A program made the translations under genes and the position numbers. Below, one piece after another: positions 29,177 to 32,174 of a stretch of DNA of 32,174 bases. This DNA comes from a virus, in IMG/VR virus record IMGVR_UViG_3300035698_004831, positions 1 through 32,174 of that record. One strand, given 5' to 3'. Under the pieces are notes generated by a model. It saw nothing but the letters and a program-made list of their open reading frames with translations. It was not told where the DNA came from and did not search any database. Positions within the stretch are counted from its first letter, which is position 1. Each line of letters opens with the position of its first letter.

Positions 29177-30741
29177 TTCTTTTCCTCCACTTCAAATGGG
29201 ATTATGGCTTCGCTTGTAAAAGCCTGAATTGCTACGCTTATACTATTATATATAGCTGATGTTAGTACTCCTGTGGGGTCTACAATTCCCTTATCGATCA
29301 TATTTACTAGCTCACCTGTCGTGACGTCAACACCAATATTACTATCTGTGTCTTTCAACCTCTCTTTGTATTCCCCGGCATCTAATCCTGCATTACTTAA
29401 TAGTTTTTCGAAAGGTGATTCTAGCGCGTTCTTCATAATAACTGAGGGCGCTTCTTTATCCTTAATGGTTTTTGCAATATTGAGTAGGGGTATCTCTCCA
29501 CCAGCCACGATACCGTCTCTTACAGCGGTCTTAGTGGCCTCTACTGCGTCTTCTACCCTCTCTTTTCTCTCTCCCATTTCGATTGCTGTTGCTCCTCCAA
29601 CTTTAATGACAGCTACCTTACCGGTTAGTTTAGCTAGTCTTTCTTCAAGTTTGGCTACATCAAAACCACCGTCTACATCTTCCATTTGTTTCTTTATAGA
29701 CTTAATCCTGCCTGCTATTTGTTTTTTATCTCCCTTACCGCCTGTAATTATAGTTGCGTCTTTTGTAGCTTTAATCTTTTCCGCGTATCCTAAGTGTTCA
29801 AATTTGACATCCTTCATTTTTATACCTGTGTCTTCGCTGATCATTGTTGCACCGGTAAGAATAGCTATATCATTTAGTAAATCCTTTTGAATGTTTTCAA
29901 AAAGCGGAGCCTGTACACAAAGGATGTTCAGTTTGCCATTCATTTTGTTCATTACGAAACTAGGGAGTACATTGCCCTCAAAATCCTGAGCAATTACAAA
30001 AAGTGTCTTTCCGTGGGGTATTAATTCTTCAACTATAAAAGGCTGTATCTCTTGAAAGTCGCTTAGTACCATGTCTGTTACAAGAACCCTTGCGCCTTCT
30101 AATACGGCAACTGGTTCTTCTTCGCTGGTTATAAAGTGAGGTAATCTCCAACCGTTTTCTATCTGTAGTCCTTCTTGCATGTCCACTGTTGTGTCTCTGC
30201 TGTGGCTTTCTTCTACTGTGGATATTCCATCTGCGCCTATATTATAAATAGTTTCACCTATCAACTTACCGATTTCTTTGTTTGCTGAGGATACTGTAGC
30301 CACCTGTATCATTTGTTCTACGGTTTTAACCGGAATAGATAGTTTGTGTATTTTAGCGATAACCTCGTCTCTTAACTTCTCTAGGCCGTTTCTTAGGCTC
30401 ATTGAGTTGGTTCCAGCGGCCACAATCTTGTTGGCCTCTCTTGCTATGCTGTAGGCTAGAATTGTAGAAAGGGTGGTACCATCTCCTACCTCATCAACTT
30501 GCTTTTTAGCAGCCTGTAAAATGATGTCAATACCAATCTTCTTGTACTTATCAGAAGTCTTTACACTCTCTAATACCTTCACACCATCGTGAATTACCAC
30601 TGTTTCGTACCCCTTATCAATAGCTACGTTAGCAGAACGTGGCCCTAGGGTAGAGCTTACAACCCGATCCGCAATCTCCATTCCACTCAATATGGCGCTT
30701 CTAGCCTCTTGTCCGTGAATTATTTTATGTTTGTTTTTCAT
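29173..30741 (-). CDS. groEL: Phage-encoded GroEL chaperonin
   Basis: This 522-residue group I chaperonin has VVSSTLGPRSANVAIDKG, the ATP motif VGDGTT (D87), IHDGVKV (D52), and ERVEDAVEATKTAVRDGIVAGG (D398). These three catalytic Asp residues are at the same numbers as in E. coli GroEL. The C-terminus lacks the GGM repeat tail; it ends FEVEEKK. Together with the GroES upstream it should form a folding chamber, perhaps for capsid or tail proteins that the host GroEL cannot handle. A good ribosome-binding site (AAAGGAG) precedes it. The apical region is divergent from host proteins as in other phage GroELs. Confidence 0.95.
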   Translation of the reverse strand: MKNKHKIIHGQEARSAILSGMEIADRVVSSTLGPRSANVAIDKGYETVVIHDGVKVLESVKTSDKYKKIGIDIILQAAKKQVDEVGDGTTLSTILAYSIAREANKIVAAGTNSMSLRNGLEKLRDEVIAKIHKLSIPVKTVEQMIQVATVSSANKEIGKLIGETIYNIGADGISTVEESHSRDTTVDMQEGLQIENGWRLPHFITSEEEPVAVLEGARVLVTDMVLSDFQEIQPFIVEELIPHGKTLFVIAQDFEGNVLPSFVMNKMNGKLNILCVQAPLFENIQKDLLNDIAILTGATMISEDTGIKMKDVKFEHLGYAEKIKATKDATIITGGKGDKKQIAGRIKSIKKQMEDVDGGFDVAKLEERLAKLTGKVAVIKVGGATAIEMGERKERVEDAVEATKTAVRDGIVAGGEIPLLNIAKTIKDKEAPSVIMKNALESPFEKLLSNAGLDAGEYKERLKDTDSNIGVDVTTGELVNMIDKGIVDPTGVLTSAIYNSISVAIQAFTSEAIIPFEVEEKK

Positions 30742-31019
30742 TCCGTTATATTCTCCTTTGTTTGTTTAATACAATTATTGAACACCTCATTTTGTCTATG
30801 TCTTTCTGTCGATTGGTGTGTTAAGTCCTTCGCTACATGCGGCAATACACTCAACGCATATTCTTTGCAGAGATTAGAAATATATTCAACAAAGTTTGCT
30901 AGTCTTTCTTTTTCCCAATCCTTGTGAAAACAGGCATTATTACAGTCTTCATGCTCGTCTTCAAAGAACTCTGGATAATACTGCTCCTTTATTTTCGTTT
31001 TAAGTTGCTTAGTTTTCAT
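30738..31019 (-). CDS. Hypothetical protein between groES and groEL
   Basis: This 93-residue protein has an acidic, Cys/His-containing part (EFFEDEHEDCNNACFHKDWE) and helices (LANFVEYISNLCKEYALSVL). Its Cys and His may bind a metal. It overlaps the groES stop by 11 bases and the groEL start by ATGA, so it is translated in a block with both. Placement suggests a link to the chaperonin, but nothing in the sequence proves it. Confidence 0.7.
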   Translation of the reverse strand: MKTKQLKTKIKEQYYPEFFEDEHEDCNNACFHKDWEKERLANFVEYISNLCKEYALSVLPHVAKDLTHQSTERHRQNEVFNNCIKQTKENITE

Positions 31020-31311
31020 TTTTCAATACACCCCTTATATTTTCTACGGGAACAATTTTGTAATCTATATCATTCACCTTCACATCATCTATTCCATAGG
31101 TCTTAAAGATCACAACGTCTTTTACTGCAACATTTGAGGGAAGATGTTCACCACTTTCGTGTAACTTGTTCGGTCCTATTGCAACCACAGCTCCCTTAAC
31201 AGAAGGAGCCTTGGCCTCGTCTTGGGCGATATCAACAGGAGATTCTGAAGATTCAAGTATCTCGATAAGTAGAAATCCTTGAGCTGGAGTAAAGGTCTGA
31301 TGTATAGTCAT
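31009..31311 (-). CDS. groES: Phage GroES co-chaperonin
   Basis: The start is ATG 31311 (MTIHQTFTPAQGFLLIEILE); a TTG eight codons upstream lies in the leader. The 100-residue product has the GroES roof and barrel motifs: SVKGAVVAIGPNK, VAVKDVVIFKTYG, VKVNDIDYKIVPVENIRGVL. The mobile loop (about residues 20-35, SSESPVDIAQDEAKA) differs from host GroES and includes the usual place for contact with GroEL. TTGAAA-N18-TATAAT lies just upstream, so the chaperone genes have their own promoter. Confidence 0.85.
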   Translation of the reverse strand: MTIHQTFTPAQGFLLIEILESSESPVDIAQDEAKAPSVKGAVVAIGPNKLHESGEHLPSNVAVKDVVIFKTYGIDDVKVNDIDYKIVPVENIRGVLKNEN

Positions 31312-31323
31312 CGTTATATTTAT

Positions 31324-31353
31324 ATTATACAACACTATCTCTTAGTTTTTCAA
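31324..31353 (-). promoter_or_regulatory. Promoter of the groES-groEL operon
   Basis: TTGAAA, 18-base spacer, TATAAT. The likely start is near 31317, only a few bases before the ATG at 31311. The upstream hexamer lies in the end of the HNH gene. This is one of two sites in the window with both hexamers well matched. Confidence 0.55.
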
Positions 31354-31642
31354 ATACCTCTTTTGTGAGATCGGAGTCATATTCTATTTTTTGGTGGCAG
31401 GGATTACAACTTAGAATTACCTGATCAAAACTTCCTAATAAGTCAGGTTCTGTGTTATACCAGTCTCTTTTGTGCCGGTGAGCAAATCCCAAAGCGTTGT
31501 TTATCCAGCACCCATCAAGGCGAAGTTCGCACGATGTTATATCCTTAGCCATAAACTCTTTCTTTAGCTTTGGTAATATCTTCTTCCACGCTTTAGTTTT
31601 TCTTCCTGAGTGTTCGCATATTTTCTTTTCTGTTGTTTTCAT
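31325..31642 (-). CDS. HNH-family nuclease-like protein
   Basis: This 105-residue protein has a zinc-bound HNH-like layout: CELRLDGCW, FAHRHKRDWY, and ILSCNPCHQKIEYDSDL. The His-rich core and paired Cys agree with small phage HNH proteins. It lies in the operon chain with ATGA overlap, unlike the three inserted homing genes, so it may be a regular phage function (for example DNA processing) rather than a mobile element. Confidence 0.75.
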   Translation of the reverse strand: MKTTEKKICEHSGRKTKAWKKILPKLKKEFMAKDITSCELRLDGCWINNALGFAHRHKRDWYNTEPDLLGSFDQVILSCNPCHQKIEYDSDLTKEVFEKLRDSVV

Positions 31643-31809
31643 TTGTTTTTACCTTTGTCTGATATTACACCTGTATATGTTCTGCGAAATAATTTTACAA
31701 ACTTAGCCCAACATTTGTTACAAATATCCATTTTACTACCATTAGCCACTATTTCATTAGGCTCCTTGGCAATTTGCTCTTTACAGTTATCGCAATAAAA
31801 TATTTTCAT
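31639..31809 (-). CDS. Small zinc-ribbon protein
   Basis: This 56-residue frame has CDNC near the start and CNKC in the middle (MKIFYCDNCKEQIAKEP; MDICNKCWAKFVKLF), a zinc ribbon. The leader is identical over 30 bases to that of the upstream gene, with AAAGGA as ribosome-binding site. The stop overlaps the ATG of the HNH gene. No function known. Confidence 0.7.
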   Translation of the reverse strand: MKIFYCDNCKEQIAKEPNEIVANGSKMDICNKCWAKFVKLFRRTYTGVISDKGKNK

Positions 31810-31834
31810 TTATTCTTTCCTTTGTATCTCTTTC
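31805..31834 (-). repeat. Repeated ribosome-binding leader, copy 1
   Basis: These 30 bases, including the ATG and AAAGGA, are identical to 32047-32076. They lie before two unrelated small genes. The repeat may be a mobile translation-initiation module or a trace of gene duplication. Confidence 0.75.
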
Positions 31835-32051
31835 ACTTTGTTTCAAATTTAACTGTCATAAATTTATCTTCAATACCTAGTCTTTTAATTAAGGGGTTAA
31901 TAACATTTTTTGAACACCCCGAACAAACCTCAAACCCATGATGATTCCAATGTATCAATGCAGTAGTCCTATTCTTTCTGTTTCCATAACGAATACAATG
32001 AGAAGAATACAATGCTTCCTGAACTTTTAGTACTAGATTAACTTTATTCAT
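31833..32051 (-). CDS. Small Cys/His-containing hypothetical protein
   Basis: This 72-residue protein has ALYSSHCIRYGNRKNRTTAL, an HWNHHGFEVCSGCS core and a helical end. The His and Cys pattern could bind zinc. It has the repeated 30-base leader before its ATG. No family recognised. Confidence 0.6.
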   Translation of the reverse strand: MNKVNLVLKVQEALYSSHCIRYGNRKNRTTALIHWNHHGFEVCSGCSKNVINPLIKRLGIEDKFMTVKFETK

Positions 32052-32076
32052 TTATTCTTTCCTTTGTATCTCTTTC
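32047..32076 (-). repeat. Repeated ribosome-binding leader, copy 2
   Basis: Identical to 31805-31834 over 30 bases including the start codon. It follows the UUCG hairpin at 32095-32114 by about 20 bases. Confidence 0.75.
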
Positions 32077-32094
32077 TGCGTATTAATCTTCTCT

Positions 32095-32114
32095 CCTTAG
32101 CCCGAAGGCTAAGG
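32095..32114 (-). promoter_or_regulatory. Stable UUCG stem-loop after the first gene
   Basis: On the minus strand CCTTAGCC-TTCG-GGCTAAGG forms a perfect 8-bp stem with a C(UUCG)G tetraloop. It lies ten bases after the TAG at 32123. No T-run follows, so it is not a standard terminator. It could be a processing or stabilising element for the downstream message. Confidence 0.6.
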
Positions 32115-32122
32115 GCAAAAGA

Positions 32123-32174
32123 CTAAAGTTCTTCTAGTCTACTGATGGCACTTCTTAATCTTGTGTTTACATCA
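32123..32174 (-). CDS. Partial gene, C-terminal end only
   Basis: The last 16 codons of a gene that continues off the right edge: DVNTRLRSAISRLEEL and a TAG. The end is helical and charged. Too short to identify. Confidence 0.45.
   Translation of the reverse strand, partial: DVNTRLRSAISRLEEL

Noticed and set aside
29273-29890. 205-codon plus-strand frame opposite groEL
   Set aside because: Ser- and Leu-rich shadow of the well-supported groEL gene.
1-32174. tRNA genes, CRISPR arrays, insertion sequences, integrase or attachment site
   Set aside because: None was recognised by eye. No regularly spaced repeats, no transposase or recombinase motifs, and no cloverleaf noticed; a tRNA search was not possible here.

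Overview
The window is a 32 kb piece of an AT-rich, double-stranded DNA tailed phage (Caudoviricetes). The evidence is a large terminase, a portal, a scaffold, an HK97-type major capsid protein and a lysis module in phage order. No tape-measure, sheath or tail-tube gene is seen, and a T7 gp12-like or P22-like tail protein seems to be present, so a short-tailed (podovirus-like) virion is the best guess. The host cannot be named from the sequence. Almost every gene is on the minus strand, so the biological order runs from the right edge to the left.

Right part, about 32.2-25.3 kb (early or middle genes). This is a tight operon with ATGA-type overlaps and clear Shine-Dalgarno sites. It holds small zinc-ribbon proteins, an HNH protein, a phage GroES, a 93-residue protein and a full GroEL. 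Small membrane and zinc proteins follow, then a putative small terminase, a pol-beta-type nucleotidyltransferase next to a T4 Rnl1-like RNA ligase (an apparent RNA-repair pair), and a truncated methylase-like gene. Two related flanking sequences occur twice here, which suggests exchange of gene cassettes.

Middle part, about 25.3-17.6 kb (packaging and head). It holds the large terminase, a zinc-ribbon protein, the portal, a virion lytic transglycosylase, a Glu-rich scaffold, the major capsid protein and a capsid-associated protein.

Left part, about 17.7-2.3 kb (decoration, connector and tail). It holds a beta-helix protein, small head proteins, a coiled-coil protein, decoration-like proteins, a LamG lectin-fold protein, a connector-like protein, a beta-rich tail protein, two paralogues of which one carries an inserted domain, and two helical proteins that may be ejected with the DNA. 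Two HNH homing endonucleases sit between these genes. The left end (2.3-0 kb) is a lysis region: a holin-like protein, a C39-type cysteine peptidase invaded by a third homing endonuclease, and a partial membrane protein. A short plus-strand island (1.9-2.4 kb) breaks the strand bias.

Four features are most unusual. (1) Two genes without any ATG, GTG, TTG or CTG start appear to begin at ATT behind strong ribosome-binding sites. (2) Many late genes have an extended -10 box (TGnTATAAT), often 5-7 bases before the ATG with no ribosome-binding site, so their mRNAs would be leaderless. (3) Terminator-like hairpins sit directly before three start codons, two of them downstream of a promoter-like sequence. 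(4) An HNH gene splits the C39 peptidase gene, and the 5' end of that gene is present twice.
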